Source of the DNA: Cohnella sp. CFH 77786
GTDB lineage: Bacteria > Bacillota > Bacilli > Paenibacillales > Paenibacillaceae
DNA length: 64,000 nt
Direction: 5' to 3'
Assembly: GCF_019400745.1 (NCBI RefSeq)
Contig: NZ_WJIB01000003.1
Coordinates: forward strand, 1-64,000
This document shows, piece by piece, positions 33,086 through 40,421 of this stretch; position 1 is the stretch's first letter; each line of letters opens with the position of its first letter. The translations under genes were made by a program, and so were the position numbers. The notes beneath the pieces are model-generated. The model was not told where the DNA came from. It was given only the letters and a program-made list of their open reading frames with translations, and made no database searches.

Positions 33086-33118
33086 AAAAGCTTGTCGTCA
33101 CGGTAACGACAAGCTTTT
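33086..33118. terminator. Strong hairpin terminator
   Basis: Perfect 13-bp stem AAAAGCTTGTCGT / ACGACAAGCTTTT with a 7-base loop. It is T-rich on the plus side and A-rich before it, so it could act in both directions. Confidence 0.75.
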
Positions 33119-33270
33119 GTGCGTGTGCGTATTTCCCACGTGCGAGTGAAAAAATCGGGCGGCTCCAAAACGTTCAAGGCGTTCGCCCGGATGAGCCTGT
33201 ATGAAGGAGACATCCTGACGACCGGTGTTTCTCAAACGTACACGTTTAGGTGCCCTCGGAGCTAACGATA

Positions 33271-34041
33271 TTAATGCGAGTAATGCTCGATGATTCCGGC
33301 CAGTTTGCCGGCCACCGCATTCGGTCCCGCCGCCAGCTCGGCGGCGGACAGCCGGACGCGGACGAAGGACTCGTCCATGTCGAGCGCTTCCGCGAACAAG
33401 CTGGACAATCCCCGCGCCCTGCGGTCGATTTGGACGAGCAGCTCGATCCCGTTTGCGTCCTGCCTCACGAACGCGATTTCGATCTCGTCGAGACGGCCGC
33501 GGAACCTTCCGGCGGGAACGTACTCGAATTCCTGGAGGAACGGGAGCCGTCCTCCAAGTCTCGTATATTCGCATTCCGCGTTGCGGAAGCGGAATCCGGC
33601 GAGCTCGGCTGCTTGGAGCACCGTGTTCATACCCGGGGTAGGCCTCACTTCGATGCGGTCGTTATCGTTCGGATCCAGCGCGCCGCGAATGTCGAGCTCC
33701 GTCCCGATCCATACCGGCGTCTTGCCGACCGTGATCGGCGTATCCGCCGGCAGCGGGAACGCGAAGGGGACTTCGCGCGACTCGCCCGCTTGCAGCGTGA
33801 AGGGAGAACTGATCTCATAACGCGCGATTTCGGCGTTCTCGTAATACTTGTTGTCGCCGCTTTCTCTCAGGTACTGGGTCATGACCGAGAGGGAGATCGT
33901 CTCGATCCGCTGTTCGACGTTGCCGCCTTTCAGCCTGACCTCTCCCCGCACCTCGTCACCGGGCGAGTAGACCGCCCGCTCGAGTAGCGTATCGAGCTTC
34001 GCCGACCCGATGCCGATGCTTGCCAGAAACTTGCCCAACAC
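33271..34041 (-). CDS. spo0M: Sporulation-control protein Spo0M
   Basis: 256 aa, arrestin-like beta-sandwich. Family motifs: MLGKFLASIGIGSAKLDTLLE at the start, PGDEVRGEVRLKGGNVEQRIETISLSVMT, and the C-terminal LQEFEYVPAGRFRGRLDEIEIAF. Spo0M affects sporulation and cell morphology in Bacillus. An inverted repeat with 14-15 base arms sits immediately upstream (34056-34101). Monocistronic, with a terminator-like hairpin about 150 bases downstream. Confidence 0.93.
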   Translation of the reverse strand: MLGKFLASIGIGSAKLDTLLERAVYSPGDEVRGEVRLKGGNVEQRIETISLSVMTQYLRESGDNKYYENAEIARYEISSPFTLQAGESREVPFAFPLPADTPITVGKTPVWIGTELDIRGALDPNDNDRIEVRPTPGMNTVLQAAELAGFRFRNAECEYTRLGGRLPFLQEFEYVPAGRFRGRLDEIEIAFVRQDANGIELLVQIDRRARGLSSLFAEALDMDESFVRVRLSAAELAAGPNAVAGKLAGIIEHYSH

Positions 34042-34055
34042 ATGAATCCCTCCAT

Positions 34056-34101
34056 CGCCTAGAAATATCGCAATCCTAGAATTACTACGATATTCCAGGC
34101 G
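34056..34101. repeat. Inverted repeat upstream of spo0M
   Basis: CGCCTAGAAATATCG and CGATATTCCAGGCG can pair over 13-14 positions around a 17-base loop. It begins 15 bases before the start codon, so it is either an operator or a leader hairpin. Confidence 0.6.
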
Positions 34102-34163
34102 AATGGATTCAAGGGAAAACGGAGTTCCGAACCGGAATCCGGCTAACGGTCGGAAGCGCTGCC

Positions 34164-34829
34164 TTAGAACTCGTTCCGTCCGAGCCCGGCATCCCTCGCC
34201 AGCAGAATCGCTTGGGAGCGGTCCGTCACTTGCAGCTTGTTGAGCAGGTTCGATACGTTGTTGCGGACGGTCTTGAGCGAGAGGTCAAGCTTGCGCGCGA
34301 TTTCTTCGTTGGACAGGCCGTCGGCGATCAGCTCCAAAATCTCCTGCTCACGCTCGGTCAGCTTCGGAAAGAGGTCGCCGACGTGCGGCTTGCGTGTCAT
34401 GGCCTTGAAGTAATACATCATCCTGCGCGCGATGGCGGGGCTGAAAATGGCTTCGCCGGCGTGGGCGGCGGAGATCGCCCGCAGGATGTCCTCCCTGTCC
34501 GACCCTTTGAGCAGGTAGCCTCTCGCGCCTGCTTTCATGGCGGAAAAGACCGAAGCGTCATCGTCGAACATCGTGAGAATGAGAATATGGATGTGCGGAT
34601 TGTCGAGCACGATCTCGCGCGTGGCGGTTATGCCGTTCATCTCTTGCATGCCTACGTCCATCAGGATGACGTCGGGCTGCAGCGCCTCGGCCATCGCTAC
34701 CGCTTCTTTGCCGCTGCCCGCCTCGCCGATCACCTCGATATCCTTCTGCAGCCGCAGGATGGACACGAGCCCTTCCCGAAACAGCGGATGGTCATCCGCG
34801 AGCAGGATACGCAGCGGTTCCTTGTCCAT
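34164..34829 (-). CDS. NarL/FixJ-family response regulator (locus 1)
   Basis: 221 aa. Receiver domain with acidic pocket LLADDHP and phospho-acceptor D58 in DVILMDVGM. A C-terminal LuxR-type HTH follows (LTEREQEILELIADGLSNEEIARKLDLSLKTVRNNVSNLLNKL). It should be phosphorylated by the kinase encoded just upstream, whose 3' end overlaps it by 38 bases. Start ATG at 34829 follows GGGAGGAGGAAG. It is closely related to the regulator at 37847-38515 (both have FDDDASVFSAM.AGARGY.LKG). Confidence 0.93.
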   Translation of the reverse strand: MDKEPLRILLADDHPLFREGLVSILRLQKDIEVIGEAGSGKEAVAMAEALQPDVILMDVGMQEMNGITATREIVLDNPHIHILILTMFDDDASVFSAMKAGARGYLLKGSDREDILRAISAAHAGEAIFSPAIARRMMYYFKAMTRKPHVGDLFPKLTEREQEILELIADGLSNEEIARKLDLSLKTVRNNVSNLLNKLQVTDRSQAILLARDAGLGRNEF

Positions 34830-36909
34830 GTCTATCTTCCTCCTCCCGTAATGGATCGGCCGCCGGAATACGCACGTCGATTTCGGTGCCTTCGCCGGAG
34901 ACGGAGCGCAGCACGCAGATGCCGCCCAACTCTTCCGCGCGCTCCTTCATCGACCGGATTCCGATGCCCGGCTTCAGGTTCGCCGGCAGGCCGGACCCGT
35001 CGTCCCGAATCGAAACCAGAACCGCGCCGTCCCCGCACTCGAGCCGGATGCGGCAGTGTTCGGCGCCCGAATGGCGCAAAGCGTTGGTCAGCGCCTCCTG
35101 CACGATCCGGTATACGGCGGCTTCCACCGCGGGATGGAATTCGAGCTCCCGTTCCGGCAGCTCGAGGCTCACCCGGATCGACTGGTCGCTCAATTGACCC
35201 GCCAACTCCTCGAGCGCGAAGGCCAGGCCGAATTCGTCCAGCGAAGGCGGACGCAGCGCGTACACGAGCCTCCGGATATCGGCGATGCTCGATTTCATTT
35301 GGCTGCGGACCGCTTCCAGCGCTTGTTTCGACAACGCGGGATGGCTTTCGTGCAACTGAAGCGCTTCTTCGGTCCGCAGCATCATGCCCGCGATGACGGA
35401 GCCGAGCCCGTCATGAAGGTCGTTGCGCAGCCTTCGCCGCTCCTCCTCGCGGGCGATGACGAGCCGCTCCCTGGAGCGGGCCAGCTCGTCGGTTAGGCGG
35501 ACGGCCTGCACGGCGATGCTCACTTGGCGGACGAGGTCGTCGAACAGCTCGTGCTTGCTCGGCGGCAGCATATCGCCCAGATTCCGGATGCCGAGCGTGA
35601 GCCTCCCGATTTGCTCGCCTTGTACGGTAAGCGGAATAAGGCTTACCTCGCCGGTCGGCCGTCCGTACTCGGCAAGCCGACGGGGGCCGTTTCCGCTTTC
35701 GATGTCGATCGAGGCGTAAGGCAGCCGGAACGCGTGCGCCACCGTCTCCACGACCGTATTCAGCAAAGAGCGGCGGGTAAGCGCGCTTTCCAATTTCCCG
35801 GACAGGTCCGCCAGAATCCGGTACGGATTGTCCCGTTCGCCGTATACGAGCAGATTCACCGAACGCTGCACCCGTTCCCGAAGCGGATGGAAAAGAACGG
35901 CGACGAGACCGATCGCAACGAGCGAGACGAGAGTGCTGCCCCGCACCTGCAGGATCAAGCCGACGGCGCCTACGACGAGAGCGTATGCCAGGACGCCCAT
36001 GACGCTCAGGACGAAGTACACCAGCGTCCGGTTAAACGCGGCGGACATTCGGCGAACCCGGGCTTCCAGCACCATGACTCCGATCGAGAAAGGAAGGAAC
36101 AGCAGGCCCGCATACAGCAAGATTTGGTTCGCGGCGCGCAGCAGCCCATGCCGGTCATGGACGAGCAGGTCGAGGTAGGTGGCTCCGACGAAAGCGGCCA
36201 TCCCGAGGAGGAACCAGCGGATCTGCCGCTTCTGCTCCGGCGTTGCGCCTGCGTAGCGGGAGATTTGCTGCAACACGATCAGCAGATGGATCGCGAGCGA
36301 GAAGCCTTCCTTCAAAATCGGCGGCCAGTTCATGAAGCTCAGGACCGGATGGGCAGGAAACAGCGCGCTTCCGATCGTCAGCGCGACGATCGACCATGCG
36401 GGGACGGCCGTCCATCCCGGAGAGAATCGGCCTTCCGGCAGCAGGAAGAGGAAGAACGGATAGAACAGGCCTACCGTTACGTTGGCCATCAGAAGAAGGC
36501 CTAACACTCCCGCGTCCTGGCCGAACAGCGTTTCGTCCGTGCTGAACATCGTTCCGGTCGCGATGAGCATCATGGACGCCAGCACGCAGTGGACGTCTTT
36601 CCCTCCATACCGGTATAACAGCAGGCCGACCGCCCACGAAGACACGTTCTGCAGGAGGAGCAGGATTACGGTCATGCCCCCGTACAGCTCGGGGCCGATG
36701 CCTGCTTGCGCGAGTTGTCCGAGCTGAGCCTCCGTCATTTGGAAAAAACTCGCGCAGGCCCCATCCGGACAAGGTCTCTCATAGATTCCGATTCCGTTCC
36801 AGTGGCTGTATAGCGAGACGGCTGCGGACGCGGCGAAGGCCGCCCACCAGACGAGGTGGACCGCGGCCAGAATCGGCTTGCGAAGGAAGCCGGCGGCATA
36901 GGATGGCAA
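34792..36909 (-). CDS. Membrane sensor histidine kinase, HisKA_3 (NarX/DesK-like) type (locus 1)
   Basis: 705 aa. Eight or so membrane helices fill residues 10-330. An extracytoplasmic loop near residue 45 carries CPDGAC. A GAF-like segment (about 385-495) precedes the HisKA_3 box REEERRRLRNDLHDGLGSVIAGM and an HATPase_c domain (ALTNALRHSGA, IRDDGSGLP, GIGIRSMKERAEELGG). The TTG start at 36909 fits the extended -10 promoter at 36944-36952, giving a leader of about 30 bases. Co-transcribed with the response regulator. Stimulus unknown. Confidence 0.9.
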   Translation of the reverse strand: MPSYAAGFLRKPILAAVHLVWWAAFAASAAVSLYSHWNGIGIYERPCPDGACASFFQMTEAQLGQLAQAGIGPELYGGMTVILLLLQNVSSWAVGLLLYRYGGKDVHCVLASMMLIATGTMFSTDETLFGQDAGVLGLLLMANVTVGLFYPFFLFLLPEGRFSPGWTAVPAWSIVALTIGSALFPAHPVLSFMNWPPILKEGFSLAIHLLIVLQQISRYAGATPEQKRQIRWFLLGMAAFVGATYLDLLVHDRHGLLRAANQILLYAGLLFLPFSIGVMVLEARVRRMSAAFNRTLVYFVLSVMGVLAYALVVGAVGLILQVRGSTLVSLVAIGLVAVLFHPLRERVQRSVNLLVYGERDNPYRILADLSGKLESALTRRSLLNTVVETVAHAFRLPYASIDIESGNGPRRLAEYGRPTGEVSLIPLTVQGEQIGRLTLGIRNLGDMLPPSKHELFDDLVRQVSIAVQAVRLTDELARSRERLVIAREEERRRLRNDLHDGLGSVIAGMMLRTEEALQLHESHPALSKQALEAVRSQMKSSIADIRRLVYALRPPSLDEFGLAFALEELAGQLSDQSIRVSLELPERELEFHPAVEAAVYRIVQEALTNALRHSGAEHCRIRLECGDGAVLVSIRDDGSGLPANLKPGIGIRSMKERAEELGGICVLRSVSGEGTEIDVRIPAADPLREEEDRHGQGTAAYPARG

Positions 36910-36943
36910 ATCAGGTCACTTCCCCGGGGCGCGTTTTGCACCC

Positions 36944-36952
36944 AGTATAACA
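36944..36952 (-). promoter_or_regulatory. Extended -10 promoter of two-component locus 1
   Basis: Minus-strand TGTTATACT about 35 bases before the kinase start. Confidence 0.5.
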
Positions 36953-37089
36953 TGGACGTGAACCCGCGGAGAGAAGTGTTTTCGACATTCCCGAGCAGGT
37001 TCCCGCGGACTCGGGAACGCTTCCCTTGCGGAGGGAACCTGGCCATTCTACGATGGAAAGCATCAAACGTTCAGAGGAGTGACGGAGTT

Positions 37090-37764
37090 ATGATTACCGT
37101 GAAGCAATCGTTGTTCCGAATCTGCGGCTGGATGCTGATCCTGGCCGGGATCACCAACTGCGTGCTCCAGATCGTCCACTTGGAGGATACGCCCGCCCGC
37201 GTGGCCGATCTGCCCCATTTTCTGAGCCTTGCCGTCGGCGTGCATGCGGTGATGCTGGTGGCGACCCCTATCATGATGATCGGCCTGGCAGGATTGTTCG
37301 TGAGACAGGCGGAAGCCATCAAGTGGTGGGGATGGATCAGTCTGCTCACGATGACTTACTATTTCACCTTCGAGCTGATCCACGCGATTCTCCAAGTCTA
37401 TCAGTATCCCGTACTGTACGACGGCATTCAAACGGAGGAGCAACTGAAGGCGGCGAACGAGATCGCGAAGAAGACGCTGTTCCACGACGGGTTCCCTTCC
37501 CAAATGGAGATGGTCGCGATGCCGGCCGTGCTGATCGGCTTCATCCTGATGACGATCGCGCTATACCGAGCACGCGTCTATTCCAAATGGCTGGCGCTGT
37601 CGATCGTTCTGCTGCCGGCCACGTTCTTCCTGCCGTGGGAAAGCTTCGGCAAGTACGTGTACCCGGTCTGCTTCCTTGCTTATGCCGCCTACGGGGCGTG
37701 TATGGTATTCGAAAGACGGCAGACGAAGGGGGTCGCCGCAACTGAGGCATCAGCATCCGCGTGA
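37090..37764 (+). CDS. Multi-pass membrane protein of unknown function
   Basis: 224 aa with about six membrane helices. There are conserved-looking acidic and aromatic residues in helices (YYFTFELIHAILQVYQYPVLYDG) and HDGFPSQMEMVAMPAVLIGF. I cannot name a family with confidence. Start ATG at 37090 follows GGAGTGACGGAGTT; the open frame extends 78 codons further upstream but without signals. It is divergent from kinase locus 1 and convergent with the next response regulator, so it could be a target or accessory of either (inference). Confidence 0.7.
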   Translation: MITVKQSLFRICGWMLILAGITNCVLQIVHLEDTPARVADLPHFLSLAVGVHAVMLVATPIMMIGLAGLFVRQAEAIKWWGWISLLTMTYYFTFELIHAILQVYQYPVLYDGIQTEEQLKAANEIAKKTLFHDGFPSQMEMVAMPAVLIGFILMTIALYRARVYSKWLALSIVLLPATFFLPWESFGKYVYPVCFLAYAAYGACMVFERRQTKGVAATEASASA

Positions 37765-37784
37765 AGTCCAATCCATTAGGGGAT

Positions 37785-37824
37785 AAAAAACAGACCCGAT
37801 CCGGATCCGATGCCGGAGCGGGTC
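37785..37824 (-). terminator. Terminator of response regulator 2
   Basis: On the minus strand GACCCGCTCCGG pairs with CCGGATCGGGTC, followed by TGTTTTTTATCC. The palindrome is part of a repeat shared with 39711-39749. Confidence 0.75.
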
Positions 37825-37829
37825 CGATC
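37791..37829. repeat. Palindromic repeat, copy A
   Basis: Begins CAGACCCGATCCGGA and ends CCGGAGCGGGTCCGATC. It is nearly identical to copy B at 39711-39749 (CAGACCCGATTCGGA ... CCGGAGCGGGTCTGATC), with about five mismatches in 39. Each copy is within 70 bases of the 3' end of a response regulator gene. Confidence 0.8.
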
Positions 37830-37846
37830 TGCCGCCAATCGCAACT

Positions 37847-38515
37847 TCACTCTTCATGCACAAGTCCGGCTTCCCGCGCCAGGAGGATGGCCTGCCCCCT
37901 GTCCGCAACCTGAAGCTTGTTCAATATATTGGTTACGTTATTCTGGATCGTTTTATGGGACAGTCCCAGCTTTTGCGCGATATAGGCGTTATCCTTGCCT
38001 TTCGCGATCCAGGCCAGCACGCTTCGTTCCCTCTCCGTCAGCTGCGGAAACAGCATCGCCGCCGGTTTTCGGGCAAGCGTATCGAAATCGTAAATCATTC
38101 GCCTCGCGATCGGAGCGCTGAAGATGGCATCTCCTCCCGTGACGGTACGAATCGCCCGTATGATCTCCGTTTTTCCCGCCCCTTTCAGCATGTAGCCGCG
38201 GGCTCCGGCACGCATCGCGGAGAATACCGAAGCATCGTCGTCAAACATGGTCAACATCAGAAAGCCGATGCTCGGACAGTTCTTCGTAATTTCCCTCGTC
38301 GCTTCGATTCCGTTCTTGCCGGGCATATGGACATCCATCAATAGGATATCGGGCTGCAGGAGCTCGGCCGCCTCGATCGTATCCTCGCCGTTCTCCATTT
38401 CCCCCACCACCTCGAAATCCGGTTCGGACAACAGAATCGAGAGCAGTCCTTCCCGAAAGATCGGATGGTCATCGGCCACCAAAATCCTGATTTTTTCGTC
38501 TTCACCTGTTTCCAT
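37847..38515 (-). CDS. NarL-family response regulator (locus 2, kinase decayed)
   Basis: 222 aa. Receiver with LVADDHP and D61 in DILLMDVHM; the HTH reads LTERERSVLAWIAKGKDNAYIAQKLGLSHKTIQNNVTNILNKL. Paralogous to locus 1 across its whole length. The ribosome binding site GAGGAGAG lies upstream of ATG 38515, and the start overlaps the 3' end of a kinase remnant by 14 bases. With that kinase truncated, phosphorylation would need another kinase or small phosphodonors. The gene itself shows no damage. Confidence 0.9.
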   Translation of the reverse strand: METGEDEKIRILVADDHPIFREGLLSILLSEPDFEVVGEMENGEDTIEAAELLQPDILLMDVHMPGKNGIEATREITKNCPSIGFLMLTMFDDDASVFSAMRAGARGYMLKGAGKTEIIRAIRTVTGGDAIFSAPIARRMIYDFDTLARKPAAMLFPQLTERERSVLAWIAKGKDNAYIAQKLGLSHKTIQNNVTNILNKLQVADRGQAILLAREAGLVHEE

Positions 38516-38864
38516 CCGAAAGCTCTCCTCTCTCTATGGGCAAAGTGACGGCTACAGCCGTTCCTCGAGGATCCCCGCGCACGATTCGAAAAGTACCCCC
38601 GAGCTCCTCCGCGCGCTCTCTCATCGAACGAATACCCACGCCGGGTTTCCACGATTGCGGCAAACCGCCGCCGTCATCGGCCACTTTGAGATACAAGTTG
38701 CCTTTGTTGATCTCAAGCTGAATGCGGCAGCTTTCCGACCGTGCATGGCGGATCGCGTTGGTCAACGCTTCCTGAACAATCCGGTATACGGCGGATTCCA
38801 CGGCCGCGGGCAGCGAGGGTATGGCGGCATTGTGGCGTTCGAGAAGCCGAAGACCGAATTGAAA
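38502..38864 (-). pseudogene. Remnant of a HisKA_3 sensor kinase (C-terminal ATPase domain only)
   Basis: The open frame begins after a TGA at 38867-38865 and encodes FQFGLRLLERHN ... LPAAVESAVYRIVQEALTNAIRHA ... VADDGGGLP ... GVGIRSMRERAEELGG. That is the last 120 or so residues of a kinase like the one in locus 1. The membrane region, the His box and the N-terminal part of the ATPase are missing, and no ribosome binding site precedes the internal GTG at 38801. The next 100 bases lead into a divergent stalk-domain gene, so the 5' part was removed by a deletion or replacement. Confidence 0.8.
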
Positions 38865-38966
38865 TCACAATTGGCGATGTGACAAAAACGATGACAGTCC
38901 GTAACTATTCGATCCGGCGGCTCCGATTTTATGATGGTTGGGAAGCCGAGAAGAGGAGGATGCGGA

Positions 38967-39671
38967 ATGGGAAAACCGGGCGGTCGGAGAGGTCTCGTGA
39001 CGGGCGCGCTGTTTTTCAGCCTGACGATGAACGTGGTCGGAGCCGGCAATTTGACGGAAGTGAAGGCGTACCTCAATACGGGGATCAAGGTGATGCTGTA
39101 CGGCAAACGGTTCGAACCCGTGGAGCCGGGCAGCGGCACGAAGCTCGTGCCGATCACCTACAGAGGTTCGACTTATTTGCCGATGCGGGCGGTTGCCGAA
39201 GCCGCCGGGATGAAGGTGACCTGGGACGCGAACACGCAGACCGCGTATTTGGGGGAAGCCGAAGGGGACATCGCCGCGGAAATCAACTACATCAAAGCCT
39301 CTCCGGAGTTCACCTACAACGGAGACAAGACGTACCGGCTCGCATCGAGGACGCCGGATGAGCTCAAGACCGCGGCCGGCACCGTTTTCGATTTCGGCTA
39401 CGTAACCGGCGGGTACCGTTCCGTCAACCTTCAGGTCAACGCGAATTTCGAATGCGACAAATTCAAAGCGAAATTCTACGCGGCCGACTCGCTTTCGGAC
39501 GAGGACCTGACGATCAAGATCACGGACGAGAACCAAGTGGTCGTGAAAGAGCAGAAAGTGAAGGACGGAAGCGTCACCGAGCTCGAACTGGGCGTGAAGG
39601 ACGCGAAAACGTTGTACGTTTACGTTCAAGGGGACCAGAGCATCCTGGGCGAACCGATGCTGGGGAAGTAA
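38967..39671 (+). CDS. Stalk-domain secreted protein
   Basis: 234 aa. Start ATG at 38967 follows GAGGAGGATGCGGA; a longer frame begins at 38931 without a ribosome binding site. A Gly/Arg-rich N-terminus precedes a hydrophobic signal segment (LVTGALFFSLTMNVVGAG). A stalk domain follows (KVMLYGKRFEPVEPG, YLPMRAVAEAAGMKVTWDANTQTAYLG), then a beta domain with FDFGYVTGGYRSVNLQVN. The function is unknown; surface attachment or polysaccharide interaction is plausible. It occupies the place where the kinase of locus 2 should begin. Confidence 0.75.
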   Translation: MGKPGGRRGLVTGALFFSLTMNVVGAGNLTEVKAYLNTGIKVMLYGKRFEPVEPGSGTKLVPITYRGSTYLPMRAVAEAAGMKVTWDANTQTAYLGEAEGDIAAEINYIKASPEFTYNGDKTYRLASRTPDELKTAAGTVFDFGYVTGGYRSVNLQVNANFECDKFKAKFYAADSLSDEDLTIKITDENQVVVKEQKVKDGSVTELELGVKDAKTLYVYVQGDQSILGEPMLGK

Positions 39672-39710
39672 TCTCGGTTTTCAACGCGCGCCTTGCCGCC
39701 CCTCCATCGA

Positions 39711-39749
39711 CAGACCCGATTCGGACCCGCTTCCGGAGCGGGTCTGATC
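39711..39749. repeat. Palindromic repeat, copy B
   Basis: Copy of the element at 37791-37829. It contains a perfect ACCCGCT / AGCGGGT hairpin and lies 25 bases beyond the stop of response regulator 3; it may serve as its terminator although the T tract is lacking. Confidence 0.75.
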
Positions 39750-39773
39750 CGCTATAGGGGGTGTGATCCGTCG

Positions 39774-40421
39774 TCAGCTGTCGCGAACGTCTTTGAAAAG
39801 TCTGATCGCTCCGTAACGGTCCTGTACCTCAAGCTTATTCAGAATGGCGGATACATGATTGGCGACCGTTTTGGCACTCAGATTCAGCGCAGCGGCAATG
39901 TCCGGGTTGGACGCGCCTTCGATCAACAAGGACAGCACTTCTTTCTCGCGGGGGGTCAAATCCTTCATGGCCGTCACGGCGGGAGTCGTTCTCGTCGCGT
40001 AATCGATGACGCGCGTGGCGACATCCGGACTGAAAATCGCCTCGCCGCTCGCCACCGCGCGAATGGCGCGAAGGATTTCATCCTTGGAGGCGTCTTTCAG
40101 AATATAGCCCCGAGCGCCGGTTTTCATCGCCGTCAATACCGAGGCGTCGTCCTTGAACATCGTCAGCATGAGAATCCGGATTTCGGGGTATGCGGCGCGA
40201 ATCCGCTGCGCTGCTTCCATGCCGCTCAGCCCGGGCATCCGGATGTCCATCAGGATGACGTCGGGCTCCAGTTCCTGCGCCAGCTTGACCGCTTCTTCTC
40301 CGGTCGTCGCCTCCCCGACGCAGTGCAGATCTTCCGTCATCTCAAGCATCGTTTGCACGCCTTGGCGGAACAACGGATGATCATCGGCGATCAATACGCG
40401 AATCGTCTCTGCTGTCGACAT
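39774..40421 (-). CDS. NarL-family response regulator (locus 3)
   Basis: 215 aa. Receiver with LIADDHP and D59 in DVILMDIRM; LuxR-type HTH LTPREKEVLSLLIEGASNPDIAAALNLSAKTVANHVSAILNKL. Start ATG at 40421 follows AAAGGGGCAGG and overlaps the kinase 3' end by 41 bases. It is more distant from loci 1 and 2 than they are from each other. Confidence 0.92.
   Translation of the reverse strand: MSTAETIRVLIADDHPLFRQGVQTMLEMTEDLHCVGEATTGEEAVKLAQELEPDVILMDIRMPGLSGMEAAQRIRAAYPEIRILMLTMFKDDASVLTAMKTGARGYILKDASKDEILRAIRAVASGEAIFSPDVATRVIDYATRTTPAVTAMKDLTPREKEVLSLLIEGASNPDIAAALNLSAKTVANHVSAILNKLEVQDRYGAIRLFKDVRDS

Noticed and set aside
33123-33264. 46-codon frame after the small helical gene (reading KKSGGSKTFKAFARMSLYEG)
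   Set aside because: It would start inside the terminator tail and has no ribosome binding site; left unannotated.
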